From positions 310,001 to 374,000 of the forward strand of contig JAYKKR010000012.1 in assembly GCA_036971615.1 (NCBI GenBank): 64,000 bases of DNA. Reading direction: 5' to 3'. The number at the start of each line of letters is the position of its first letter. The stretch's first letter is position 1. A program made the translations under genes and the position numbers. Below, piece by piece: positions 37,134 to 47,792 of the stretch. This DNA comes from Amyloporia xantha. Taxonomy: Eukaryota; Basidiomycota; Agaricomycetes; Polyporales; Adustoporiaceae. A model generated the notes under the pieces. The model was not told the origin of the DNA. It worked only from the letters and a program-made list of their open reading frames with translations, and ran no database searches.

Positions 37134-38392
37134 ATGACTAGAGCAAACACGGTTCGTAGAGCACGACCACTGCGAGTGGAAGCCGCGGAAGCACGACCAC
37201 TGCGAGTGGAAGCCGCGGAAGCACGACCGCTGCGAGTGGAAGCCGCGGAAGCACGACCGCTGCGAGTGGAAGCCGCGGGAGCACGCGCAATTCAAACAGG
37301 ACGGTACGCAAGACGCACGTTGCTACCTGAGAATGCTGACACCAATGGCTGGCAGGAGACACAACCAGCGCGTGCGATGGGGTTAGCACGTGTGGGATCC
37401 ATCGAGTCAATCTCGTCCGATGATAGTGTGGCCAATGTGGGCCTCATGCACTCAGATGAAGACCGGGAGCGCGAAATGGTCGTGGTCATGTGGACTCAGG
37501 TAATGCTGTTCCTGTACAGTAACTGTGATCTCGCACTGACTCTAAAACAATATGTAGGAGGGTGAAGAGCCGCGCCTGGTCAAGTGCTCGATGCGTATCG
37601 GCCGGGTAGCTTTGAGTGATTACCCACACCTCATGGCGCATTTCGGACTTGCGCCGGATGCTCTCGTACAGGTCTGGTGTGAAGAGAGGTCGGGATGGAG
37701 AGGCCCATATGCGTTGGACCGCGCCTTCGTCGTCCCAGCCGATTGCATCGGTTTTCTGATGCGCGTGCATCAGGTATGGTATTGTCGCGACTTCAGCGCC
37801 CAATTGCGAATGCTCGAAGGAGGATTACTTGCCATTCCAGTGGGTGTCACTCGCCTGCCGGATGCAAAGGCGGCCTCAGGGGTGCCGGGGCGCGGAGAGG
37901 GATCGGGATCAGGTTTGGGATCTCGCGGAGGTATGTGTGGATGGTCTATTTGCCATGCTCGTGGCGCAGTGCAAGGCGTCCTAATAGTGGCAACAGGTAC
38001 TGGCGAGGGGGGTCTTACACCGACGACGTCCGCACGGCTCGTGGAGGGTGATAGTCGCGGTGGTGGACTAGGGAAAGATGGCGCGATTGAAGGTATGCGT
38101 CTACACAGGGAGTGGCGATCAGTATGCTAATGTGGGCTCGCGTGTACGCGAAGGCGCGGCGGAGGGCCGCTTGGCCGGCGGTACTGCGATTAAACGAAGA
38201 CTTGGCAAGAAGAGGCGACGCGCTGATGCGAAAGCAATTCAGTCAGGCCCGGTGATTGAACTCACCGATTCTGAGGGTGATGGGCCTGTGCGCAAACGGG
38301 TTGGAGTTCAGACATCGTTGGACTGGGAGTCGCTGGTTGTGCAGGAAAACGGGCGAACAGTGTTCGATTTGACGAAGGTAGATTACAACTGA
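37134..38392 (+). CDS. KDZ cargo gene 4 with a 10-residue tandem repeat
   Basis: Starts MTRANTVRRARPLRVE. Four exact or near-exact 10-residue repeats (ARPLRVEAAE) lie at residues 9-48, followed by an acidic Ser-rich stretch and MVVVMWTQ. An intron (about 37500-37558) joins EGEEPRLVKCSMRIGRVALSDYPHLMAHFG and W-R-G-P-Y-A-L-D. The C-terminal exon has a bipartite basic signal (RRLGKKRRRADAK), an acidic SUMO-interaction-like VIELTDSEGD and ends DLTKVDYN. Probably nuclear. No family is recognised. Same strand as the other cargo genes. Confidence 0.55.
37161..37280 (+). repeat. Four 30 bp in-frame tandem repeats
   Basis: Units at 37161, 37191, 37221 and 37251 encode ARPLRVEAAE. They differ only by an A/G change in the fourth codon region and by the last unit's final codon. 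Confidence 0.9.
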
Positions 38393-38962
38393 CAGTGATA
38401 TGATGAAATCAAAAAAGGCTGCGGCGGGGGCAGCATGCGTAGATATAGGCAAATAGACCTGTACACGAAGTGTTTACAATATCAATTAGAGGCGAATGTC
38501 AACAGCAACATGCGAAAGAACATGAGAAAGTGGAAGGTATGCAACAGGCGGAGTAAATACAGTATGGAACACGGGGGCCATGGGTTGCATAGTGTTAAGG
38601 TATTGGTATATACATCATGATGGAGAGGCTGTCACACGAAAAGATGGTCTGCTGGACCTTGGCGAGGTCCGTGCGAGCAGAGGCTATCGGCGGCTGTAAT
38701 CGCGGCAGGTCAGGCTTGGGTGACTATATGCGGCCGAGTTCAGACGAGTGCTAGAGGAGAATTGGGCGGAGCATGCAGAGTGCGATTGATGTGGATGCCT
38801 TGAAGATAGGTATGCGCAGCCAGCGCGCGACAGGTGGAGGACAAGACGGATGTATCTGGACTATTGAGCCGTCTCGACTGTTGAAGCATGATGGGAGCAG
38901 ATGCATCTAGAGAAGTGTTCGTAAAAGTCGGGCTTTCAACGATAACGGCGGATTTGTCTTAT

Positions 38963-39037
38963 GTCCGTGCGTAGTGAAGTGGTTGCGGGAATGGCCTTGC
39001 AATGCAGTGGCGCGGGTTCGAATCCTGCTTTTTGCGG
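38963..39037 (+). other. tRNA-like sequence with Pol III A and B boxes
   Basis: A box TAGTGAAGTGG (38972-38982) and a perfect B box GGTTCGAATCC (39015-39025) are separated by 32 bp, a tRNA-like spacing. The T stem (GCGGG/CCTGC) pairs and a TTGCAAT loop would present anticodon GCA (Cys). The D stem does not fold, and four extra T residues separate the T stem from the possible acceptor strand. It looks like a tRNA pseudogene or SINE head inside the right end of the KDZ element, not a working tRNA. Confidence 0.5.
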
Positions 39038-41567
39038 ACCACGTGAAAGGTCATTTCAGGCGCTCGGCAAGGGCTCCGGTTGCATCGGGCACCGGCCAGA
39101 TGTATCCCAGGTAGGAATAATAGCCCTTAAGGATATATCCAGTTAACTGAATCTCTACTCAACTATAACCTGCCCCCAGAGACTCGATTCCACAAAGAGA
39201 ACATCATTCCCCTTGGTGTTGTACCAGGCCCCAAGAAACCTGTCGACTTCGATTCCTTTCTATGGCCAGCTGTTGAAGAACTCCTCGAGCTCGCTGTCGG
39301 GGTCCGTGCATGGGACGCATTGTCCGCAGATTTATTTATCATGCGGGCCTTTTTAATCCTCGTCTTTGGCGACATCCCTGCCATTTCAATGGTCATGCGA
39401 ATGAAAGGTCATAACGGCTACTCGCCATGCCGTATGTGCAAGATTGTTGGCGTGCGCATACCCAACATGCCACGCAGCCCATACTATGTACCGCTACACC
39501 GTGCAAACTGTCCTGATGGTGCAACACAGAGCTATGATTCAGCCCATCTGCCACTCCGCACACATGAAGAGGTCCTTCGCCAAGCCCATGAAGTGGAAGC
39601 CGCAAGCACCGACGCCCAGGAAGACCGTCTCGCCAAGCAATATGGCATCAAAGGGGTACCGCTGCTCTCCTACCTGTCCTCACTGAGCTTCCCTGCATCC
39701 TTTCCGTACGATTTTATGCATTTAATCTGGGAGAATGTGATCAAGAATCTTGTTCTCCTTTGGACCGGAGAGTTCAAAGGTCTGGACTCAGGGCGTGAGG
39801 AATATGAAATTGCGGCACCGACCTGGAAGACTGTCGGAAGCGCCACCGCTACTTCAGGAAGTACAATACCCTCCGCTTTTGGACCACGTACCCCAAATCC
39901 CGAAAGCGACAAATCTTCCTACACTGCGGATTCCTGGTCCATGTGGACCCTCTACGTTGCCCCGGTTGTCTTGTCAGGCAAATTCTCACATGAGAAGTAC
40001 TATCGCCATTTTATTGATTTAGTACGCCTGCTGCATATGTGTCTTGCCTTTGAGATCTCACGGGCCGATATTGACACGTTGCGGCAAGGGTTGATAGCCT
40101 GGGTGCGGGAATACGAAAAGTGAGTGCTGTCCATTTTGTCAATGGCTCAATGACTAAGAAAAGAGTTTTTTTGCGACCCGGAGCATGTACTATCAACATG
40201 TGCCCGAACGTCTTGGAACATGTCCAGTGACTATCCATGCCCTTCTCCACATCGCGGATAGCATTGAAGCCGCGGGCCCAGTGTGGGCATACTGGGCTTT
40301 TCCAATGGAGCGCTACTGTGGCATGCTTCAGCCCGCAATCAGGAGTCGTCGATTTCCATATGCTAGTATCAACACGCATGTAATCGACGACGCGATGTTA
40401 GCGCATATCAAACTCAAGTTTGACATGACGAACGAGCTTGCGCTGCGCCCCACGCAGCGTGCTGCCTTTGGGCTCACTCTCGCCGAATGTACGTCACATA
40501 GCTGATTGGTACAAAACGAGGACCCCTCCTGCATCCATGGCCGTGATCTCATATTCATTGTTCCCACTTAGATCCGACATGTGTCCTCCTCCCACCTCAC
40601 AATGTGTCGATCACCAAGAGCACGCCATATCTGGCGAAAATCATTGGAGCATTATCTACACGCTTTAATGTCACAGCTGGGATTGCGCGCAGTCATTTAC
40701 CTGATTACATCGATATCTGGGGCAAACTGCAGGTCCTCCCTGATGGCGACACTATCCACGCTTCAATGCTAGGCAAGGCGCGCACTGATACTCGAAATGC
40801 TAACTATGTACGAGTGAGTATTCTTGGAAAGTGTAAATGTCATGAATGCTACATTGGCAATGACAATGTCTATCTAGTATGAAGTTCTCGTGGACAAGAA
40901 CGCACGGTTTCGCGGCGGCCTGTCGTGCTTGAGAAACGCACCTATTATGGTGAACTACAATATCTCTTCGTCGTCCCACTGCGCCGGTCGGCTCGACTCA
41001 ACCTCACTGAACGTACAAACATTGTCTTGGCGGCAATACGTACTTGCTCGATTGAACAGGCCCACAACGCTCTCGATATCCATTATTACACGAAGGAAGG
41101 TCGCTTGGATGTGGTGGATGTCTCTTGTGTGCAGTGCTTGGTGGGACGGGTCCGCGACGGCCAGAGATGGGCGGTGATAGACCGCAGTGGTGCCCTGTCG
41201 CGTGCAGTGTACGTAGATGACTTACAATAATCAGGAAATCTTGTGGCTCGAGCTCGCGTGGGCTGAGAATACATGTATATTGACTGCTCGCGGCGAGCTG
41301 GGGGTAGGATTCACCTGGAAAATGGGTAATCTACGACATGGAGGTAGCTGTGCTACGCCGCGGGTTGCCTTAACCTGGCTATCAGGTCATTGTAACCCGA
41401 GAAGGTCAGATCTTTGTCAGTGGTGAGAACAGCCCCGAAACGGGGTTAAACAGAGAGGGTGAAACTCACTCCGAATTAACCCTACCTGGGTTCAACCCGT
41501 TCACAGGGTGGAAGTGCGATTCAACCCGCCGCCTGGGTGACCCTAACCAGCACCGGCGTTCACAGTG

Positions 41568-41799
41568 GCTCATGCAGATAGAAGGTTCATACCCACGATG
41601 TGACCGGTACCGTAAGATAGACCTTGATAGAACCCGAGTCTATATACAGACGAAACTAATTCTGAGTGAGTTGACAATTGAATGCTTGTGCGGGGACGCC
41701 ACTGGACGGCCGTGGTAGGCGGTAAGAGCTGCGGAACTCGTAACAAGCGTCACGAACACCGCTTGCTATGTTTCCCATCATAGGTTGATTCTGACCTTC
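41568..41799. other. GT8 promoter region
   Basis: Short spacer from the CACTA target duplication to the start codon of the glycosyltransferase. The transposon therefore landed within about 230 bp of the gene and may influence its promoter. Confidence 0.5.
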
Positions 41800-42965
41800 A
41801 TGTCTTTTCTTTCTCGTTACAAGGACTACACCCCGCTGTGGTCCGAGGTCTCCACTTCCAAGTCCCACTCACGAAAATTCACGCTCCTCGCACTTGTATT
41901 CATCGGCGCGTCCGCGTTTCTCAATGTCATACTCTACAGCAAACTCTCCGCGAGATGGCCGGGACCTCTCGATAATTACCAACATCTGTGAGTCGCCATA
42001 TTCTACGGCCGAACGCAGCGGGTGCGACGAATTGCAACAGAAACATACAGCCCATCGTAAACGAAGAGTTCCTCAGCACTCGGAGCGTACTTAATGCAAG
42101 CGAGAACGCGATCGTGACGAGCCTGTACACGGACTCGTATGCCACGGCCATCGCAACGCTAGGCCACTCGCTCAATAGGGTGAACAGCACGGCGAGCCGA
42201 GTGCTATTCTACCTCCCCGAGAAGATCTCGCCTCGGGCGCTCTGCATCGCCACGTCGACCGGGTTCAAGCCGCGAGCGATAGCACGAATACCGCCACCAC
42301 ACGGCGGCGAAGGCGTGTACGCGCACTTCCTGGACCAATACTCAAAGTTGACGATCTGGACGCTGGCGGACGCGGGGGTGAAGGGCGCGGTGTACCTGGA
42401 CGCGGACACGCTGGTGCTGCGGAACTTTGACGAGCTGTTCGGGCTGCCGTACAACTTTGCGGCGGTGCCCGACGTGTACGTGGATGGGATGGGTTTCTCG
42501 CTCGGCTTCAACGCGGGTGTGTTGTTCCTGCGGCCGTCGCGCGCCGTGTTCGGCGATATGCTGGCGAAGATCGAGACGGCGTCGTACAACATGCACGAGG
42601 CGGAGCAGTCGTTCCTGAACTATTATTATGGCACGGAAGCGGTGCGATTACCGTACGCATATAATGCGAACCTTGCGATCAAGAAGCGCAAGCCGGAGCT
42701 GTGGGCGGACGTGAAGAAGGAGGCGCGCGTCGTGCACTACACGCTCGTGAAACCGTTCCTGAAGGAGATGGACAACTCGGGTAAAACGGTCGTCGAAGTG
42801 CGACGGATGGAGACGAATGTGCAGGCGAAGCTTGACGCATTTGGCGGGCTATTCCGGGAAGAGCTCTTGGAGTGGGTTGCGATCTGGAAAGAGACACGAC
42901 GGACGTACGCAGATGCGTTAACGCAGTGCAGTCGTGAAAGTCCGACTCCAGGTACTTCTCCTTAA
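41800..42965 (+). CDS. Glycosyltransferase family 8 (glycogenin-like) type II membrane protein
   Basis: Two exons (41800-41987, 42041-42965; 53 bp intron with GTGAGT donor) give 370 residues. It starts MSFLSRYKDYTPLWSEV. The start is chosen because the paralogue at 56953-58128 opens the same way. A single hydrophobic segment near residues 29-48 predicts a type II Golgi or ER anchor. The catalytic region has VTSLYTDSYATAIATLGHSL, the metal-binding DxD in YLDADTLVLRNFDELF, FNAGVLFLRPS and the C-terminal VHYTLVKPF. GT8 enzymes transfer a sugar from a nucleotide sugar with retention of configuration; the acceptor here is unknown, and cell-wall or glycan synthesis is inference. The frame is open throughout. 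Confidence 0.92.
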
Positions 42966-43851
42966 GCTTTCGGATTCGTGCTTTCATCTGCTGTGCTCTT
43001 ACCCGGATTCAAATGTCTGTTGATATCCCCCATGCGATGTACTATAGGTAATTTATCATATTGCAATCTGTCCTAAGACCACATTTTCGGACGATGATTA
43101 CGAAATCTGAGCGGATATTGTGGATGCCGTCGACTCCTGGCGTCGTAACTTTCTTTTCGCCGTCAAAGCAGCAACTGGCCTATTTCAGTCCCACAAGCAC
43201 CAAGAGGACTCCGGCAACGAATGGGAACTTTACGAGGTAAGCGTTGGAATCCTTGTCGCGACTGGCTTGTTCTGATTTAATAGTTCATAAATTGTAGAAG
43301 TCCCAAGCTCAGGCTGCACCTGCCGTGAGCATACTCCCTCCGACGCATATCCTTCTACATTCGAACAGTGGGGTCGCGGGTAATGGACATTCAAATTTGG
43401 ACGAGTTGCTGAAGGATTGCGTTTTTCCATTCATCTCATCCGGGAAGCGCTGGTATTCTTTGGACGAGCCATTTATCGGTCGCCTTGAATCAGGGACCCA
43501 TTAACGAGATTGTACTTCGTGCGATATGCGAACGGCTGCGCCCGACACAACTTTACAGTAGTACTAAAGCAGACTTCAATGAATTACGAGGCTTTGTGAT
43601 CCTTAAGCACGGAGCGTTTCTGGGTCCTCTGCCTAGTAGCAATTTCCGAGTCGTTCCCTCGAAACATTCTAACTACCTCCCGTGAATTGCAAGGACGAGT
43701 TCGGGACCTTAGTTAGCAGCATGGTTCTCGAAAATATTGGAGAGATGATGAAAATCTTTTCTAAATTGCTCTCCTCAAGTAATTATAGTAGAATCTTTTA
43801 TGTAACTGGCTAGTAGCTTATTTCAAACAATCCCAGTTTCCCGCGGCATAG
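42966..43851. other. Intergenic region downstream of GT8
   Basis: Short open frames only (for example 43485-43685), none with a domain. It holds the GT8 terminator and ends at the left border of a Plavaka-type element. Confidence 0.45.
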
Positions 43852-44064
43852 CATCAGCAAAAGTGCAGACTCGAGATCTGCGCAGAACTGACAATATCAA
43901 CGCCCAACATTCGGGACAACCTCCGACGGACTGGTGTCAAGGTTGCCCCGCGATATCTGGCAGCTCCAGAGAACTACAACTTTCCTAACAGCCCGGGCAA
44001 GTCTGGGCAATGTCCCATCGAGTCTGGACAATTACCGCAAGGTCCGGAGGTCTAATATATTGCG

Positions 44065-45678
44065 TAGCGTCTCCTAAGTTCGGTCCAGAACCTGGGTCCG
44101 AACCCCGAACCGCCGAACCGGACCTGAGGTTCGGGTCCGGTCCAGGTTCGGTCCGGCCATTGGCTGTCAGGTTCGGTCCTGGGTTCGGGCTTGCAGCGCG
44201 TTGCCCGAACGCGGTCCGAACGCGTCCGAACGGCGAACCTGGAGAAGTGATCTGATCGATCTGATTGAGATCAATCTTCGCCGTTTCGGTCAATTTACGC
44301 TCGCGCGCTGCGCTCTCGCTCTCCCTGCGTGCAGACTCGAAATGTCTCACGTCAATCCCAGCAAGAACTGCGCTGTCAGCATGGACAGCCAGCTCAAGGA
44401 TGCAGCCAACATCGACTGGTATGCATCCGAAGGCGAGGACCAACCCCGGGAGGCGGCGCTTGTACCAGCTTCCAAAGAAGCTGATGTTCCTGTGGTAGGC
44501 TCGACAGGCGTGGAATCCCCTGCCGGTAAGTGCGCCTGCTCCTCCTAATGCTCCTAACTTCTCTTTCTGCCAGAACCGCGACTCACGAACAAGACCCCCG
44601 CGCTGCGCGTCGCCGGTACGCGCGTTCGCAAGCCGACGTGGAAGGTAACGCACAGCGACTCGGATCCACTCGGAATCCGAGTGCTCTTCGCACAGCCAGC
44701 CAGCCAGCGTTGGGCAAGCAGCCTGCTCCAACGCGACCGGCGCCGTCAAGCTCGGGCGTCAGTAGCAAGGCCCCCAAAGGTGCGTTGCCACTATCACTGA
44801 CCACTTAATCTTGCACCAGAGACATGCCCATGAGCGCCGATCTGAGAGGAGGGTCTGCGCCGAGTGTGAACTCGACAGGTGTGGGGCTGAAGCGTACGGC
44901 GTCTGGATCCCACGATGCGAGCACGGACCAAGGTGCGTGCAAAGCAGCACCCACGCCTCTCGCCCGACCGTGAGGATCCATTACCAGCCCCGTCTGCACC
45001 ATCAGTGCCGCCTAGATCGTCCATACACACGTCGGGCACCACGACATTAGCAATGGCGGTTTCGTTCAGCACCCGGGCCCTCCGGCGACGACGTCAGCCT
45101 GGTCCAAACATGATCTTCACTGATCATTCAATTCTCGTTCGTGCGCACGCTCGAACGTGCCTATCCTGCAGCTGATCATCAACGTCTCAGGCGGGGCAGC
45201 CTGTGGTGAGTGACTTTTCTTTTCCTTCTTTTTGTCACACACTCCTTGCTGATAGTCATGTGCGCACATTCACCGCCATCGCTGGCATTTGTGTTTGAGA
45301 GCAGGGATGGGTTCTGAGGGAGTCAGAGCAGATTATTGTTACCTGTTGGAAAGGCACATCAGGGAGAGTGATCATTTTCATGAATGTTGGGCATGTAGTA
45401 CTGGTATACTCACACTTCTGGCATCCTCCTACATCAGGTATCACCATTTTGTGGATGTGTACAGTAGAGTAATATAAAATGAATTAAATTTTGTTAATTT
45501 AGAAAATTCAAGGTTCAGAAGGTTCGAACCAGTTACGAACCTGAACTGAACCTGCTGAACCGGTTCAGCAGGTTCAGTTCAGGTTCAGGTTCAGGTTCGG
45601 GCATATGCATGCAGGTTCGGTTCAGGGTTCAGCCAAAATACCTGCTGAACCGAACCGAACTGAACTTAGGAGACGCTA
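44065..45678. mobile_element. hAT-type element nested in element 1, 1.6 kb
   Basis: TIRs TAGCGTCTCCTAAGTTC at both ends, with an exact 8 bp duplication ATATTGCG (44057-44064 and 45679-45686). Dense GAACC/GGTTC repeats fill about 44080-44240 and 45520-45665, typical hAT subterminal arrays for transposase binding. The interior holds only a short gene remnant, so it is non-autonomous. Confidence 0.92.
44343..45060 (+). pseudogene. Gene remnant inside the hAT element
   Basis: An exon beginning MSHVNPSKNCAVSMDSQ ends at a GTAAGT donor (44526) and could splice to EPRLTNKTPALRVAGTRVRK. A second GTGCGT...CAG intron follows near 44779-44818. No BED finger or hAT dimerisation domain can be seen. It could be the 5' end of a lost transposase or a captured host fragment. 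Confidence 0.4.
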
Positions 45679-47521
45679 ATATTGCGTGTACTAACCTGCG
45701 CAACCCGCACACCGCATCAGGCATTGCCTGTTGGCTCGGGGCAATGACTGTTGGTCAATTGCCCGTACTGGCGCGCCGTGTACAAATCATAGCTTTGTGA
45801 TATATATGGAAATAAATAAATGCATATAAAAATTTCTCTCTAAAAGTAATACACAGCAGTCATACAGCACACAGCGTTCACAATCACGGAATCACAATTC
45901 GGGTACCTTTCAAAAACTTGCCCACGATCTGCCTGAGTGAACCACAAGAGTCCGAGTAGTTCCGATACAAGCCTATGGCCGAGCAATGAAACCAACCAGA
46001 CAAACATTCAAGAGCCGCAGAGTCCTTTGCACGAGTCCCCAGAGCACAGAATCATCAGGGCATAGACAACCAGAGAGCTGAGCAAGAATCAATGGGCGCC
46101 CCTTCAGCTTGCAAGATGTCCGCATCATATGCAGGTCCACGCACACGCACATCGCCACGATAAGACCTGATATATATCAGAGCATGAGCCACAGTACTAT
46201 GGAAGACTCACCCATCATCACTTACGCCGACACATCCGCAGCGTCCATGCTACTTCATATTCATCAACACGACACTATGCCGATTTCAACACTCACTTAT
46301 CCTACCACACAATGGTATTGTTTGTCCGCAACATTATAATTCTCGAAAGGCGGCACAATGGGATAATAGAATGTCTCATTGTCGAATTCCCTGTCACTTG
46401 ATAACAAAAAATAGGATACTGATGAGACCACGAGAGAGCTACTATGAAAGTCTCGCACCAGGTCAGATGCTGCATCCTTGAGAGACGCTTGTTACGTCGT
46501 GAATTTCCGCGATCAGACATCCATCGCCTTGGGCTCGCAGCGCACCCTTGATCCTCTTCTGGGTATGTACTAAACTCGCAGACGCATCATAAATGTAGAC
46601 GCTAAAAGGGGAGGTAAAATACCGCATATATGCGGTAAACAATATACGGTGTGCTTACAAAATAGCATATATACATATGAAAACTCACAGTTAGTCTCAC
46701 TACATCCGTCGTTTTCAGGTTTGCATACAACGACGTTTTTGAAGCTCTCCGCCACGGTCGCAGCTGGGAGATCAGATAGTGGAACGTTGATAAGATGCGA
46801 TGTTGAGCAGGCGGGCGTCTTTTATATCGGACATCGAATCTGAGTTACAAGCGCCGCCGCCGTCTGTGGACGTGCCACCAGTGGCCTGTCTTCACCTCTG
46901 AAGCTTGAAGTCTTGCCTCCTCTGCTCGCCGCTCGGTTACACGCTATAGTTCCTATCCGGCACGGGCTGTCTGTATTCATATATGATTAATACTTTATCT
47001 ATCGGACGCAACCTCGGGCCTTCTGTGCTGCAGGACCTGACACAGCCGACAGGATCACCCTGCCGCCTCCACCAGATTACTCTGAACGGGCCCGGGCGTC
47101 GCATAGCGAGGATCGTTTACTGCTCAAAAAATACGCCATGCTATGCATATCCATGGATTTCCTTTCGCCTCGTACTGCTAGCGCTGACTTAAGTATGGAC
47201 ACCTCTCTACCTATTGCGTCTCGGAGGAGTGTATAGGGACGCGTGTCATTTAGTTCAATATATCTATGGTGCTGATGTATATATTCTGCTGTGTGTGTGT
47301 TGCTCATATTCGAGGATGCCTGAAATGGTATTCTCCTTGCCATTCTGGCATCTGTATTAGCGGACAATATATACGTACATCGTGCTGTTACTACCATGTC
47401 TACCTGTACAAGGCTGGGTACGGTTTGTATTCCCTTATCTGAGTTTACCTGGGTGTGACATACCCCAGGCGTGATTATAAACCTAGCCAGCGTAGATCTG
47501 GAATCTGCACTTTTGCTGATG

Positions 47522-47792
47522 AGTGACATTGACATAGTCTCCTGTGAGCACACTTCCTTCAAACCTTCGCAGGCTCAGGATATCCGTATTTGACCACTGA
47601 TAAGTTGTTTTGATCACATCCGTCGGTGAACCATTTTTGTAGATTGACGACATTCGAGCAGGTCAGTTGTTCATTCAATTGATAGCGAGAATGGCCTTCG
47701 AATGATTTCTAAATCCTTTGAAGTTCAATATTTTCATCGAAAGCAATCTTGTATTCTAATCACTGATCCAATCCGTAGAATCACCTACTACC
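47522..47792. other. Upstream region of F-box pseudogene
   Basis: No feature recognised; presumed former promoter. Confidence 0.4.

Larger units (their letters stand above)
22030..39158. mobile_element. 17.1 kb cargo-bearing KDZ transposon inserted in the Tnp2 gene
   Basis: Borders are set by the split Tnp2 codon and by the repeated target TCAACTA (22023-22029 and 39159-39165); an eighth base differs (T/C). Terminal repeats are weak: GAGGGACTTCAGTT at the left against GTAGAGATTCAGTT read in from the right. Words of the form GATGCATCCG or GATACATCTG occur near the left end (22101, 22160, 22236) and, in inverted orientation, near the right end (about 38849, 38899, 39099). It carries a minus-strand KDZ transposase and four plus-strand cargo gene models. 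The transposase is broken by another insertion, so this copy is non-autonomous now. Confidence 0.88.
20767..41230 (+). pseudogene. Tnp2-type CACTA transposase, split by a 17 kb insertion
   Basis: The 5' part (20767-22029) starts MGPSKRKNTKVQC and has an acidic linker, then CCSNSCCCFVGPHAELDKCPYC, YIPLIPRLKGF and ALGLSTDGFAPFKRRKHTSWPLILFN. The 3' part resumes at 39166 in the same codon (Y) with NLPPETRFHKENIIPLGV. It continues with AFLILVFGDIPAISMVMRMKGHNG, CRMCKIVG, IKGVPLLSYLSSLSFPASFPYDFMHLIWEN, STIPSAFGPR, CPVTIHALLHIAD and AFPMERYCGMLQPAIRSRRFPYAS. It ends in VGRVRDGQRWAVIDRSGALSRAVY near 41230. Introns are visible, for example after REYEK at about 40121. Apart from the insertion, the frame slips near 40912-40920 (KNARFRG to RPVVLEKRTYYGE). 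Removing the KDZ element plus one target copy restores LILFN-YNLPPE exactly. The gene cannot now make a full transposase. Confidence 0.92.
18968..41567. mobile_element. CACTA (Tnp2-type) transposon split by a nested KDZ element
   Basis: Ends CACTGTG (18968-18974) and CACAGTG (41561-41567) are flanked by an exact 3 bp duplication GCT (18965-18967 and 41568-41570). Inward from the ends the match weakens (GCGCCCG against AACGCCGG). Words such as TGTAACCCG and AACCCG recur just inside both ends. Without the 17.1 kb KDZ insertion and its duplicated target, the element would be about 5.5 kb. It encodes a minus-strand accessory gene and a plus-strand Tnp2 transposase, divergently arranged as in the Plavaka element. 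Confidence 0.88.
43852..47521. mobile_element. Non-autonomous element 1 with Plavaka-like ends, hosting a nested hAT
   Basis: Ends CATCAGCAAAAGTGCAGACT (left) and TCTGCACTTTTGCTGATG (right, 47504-47521). The flanks share only AG, so a 2 bp or eroded duplication. Its left end matches the right end of the element at 48607-50318 and vice versa, so the two copies are inverted relative to each other. Without the nested hAT it is about 2.05 kb. It encodes no transposase. A TATAAAA box followed by a short open frame is conserved with the second copy. Confidence 0.85.

Noticed and set aside
37161..37280. Possible CRISPR-like or satellite array
   Set aside because: Units are contiguous, without spacers and in coding frame; it is a protein repeat.
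28613..39158. TET/JBP dioxygenase as KDZ cargo
   Set aside because: Looked for because KDZ elements often carry one; no HxD...H...R dioxygenase pattern was found in any frame I read.
42209..42618. Minus- and plus-strand alternate frames inside GT8
   Set aside because: Shadows of the GC-rich GT8 coding exon, whose frame holds the DxD motif.
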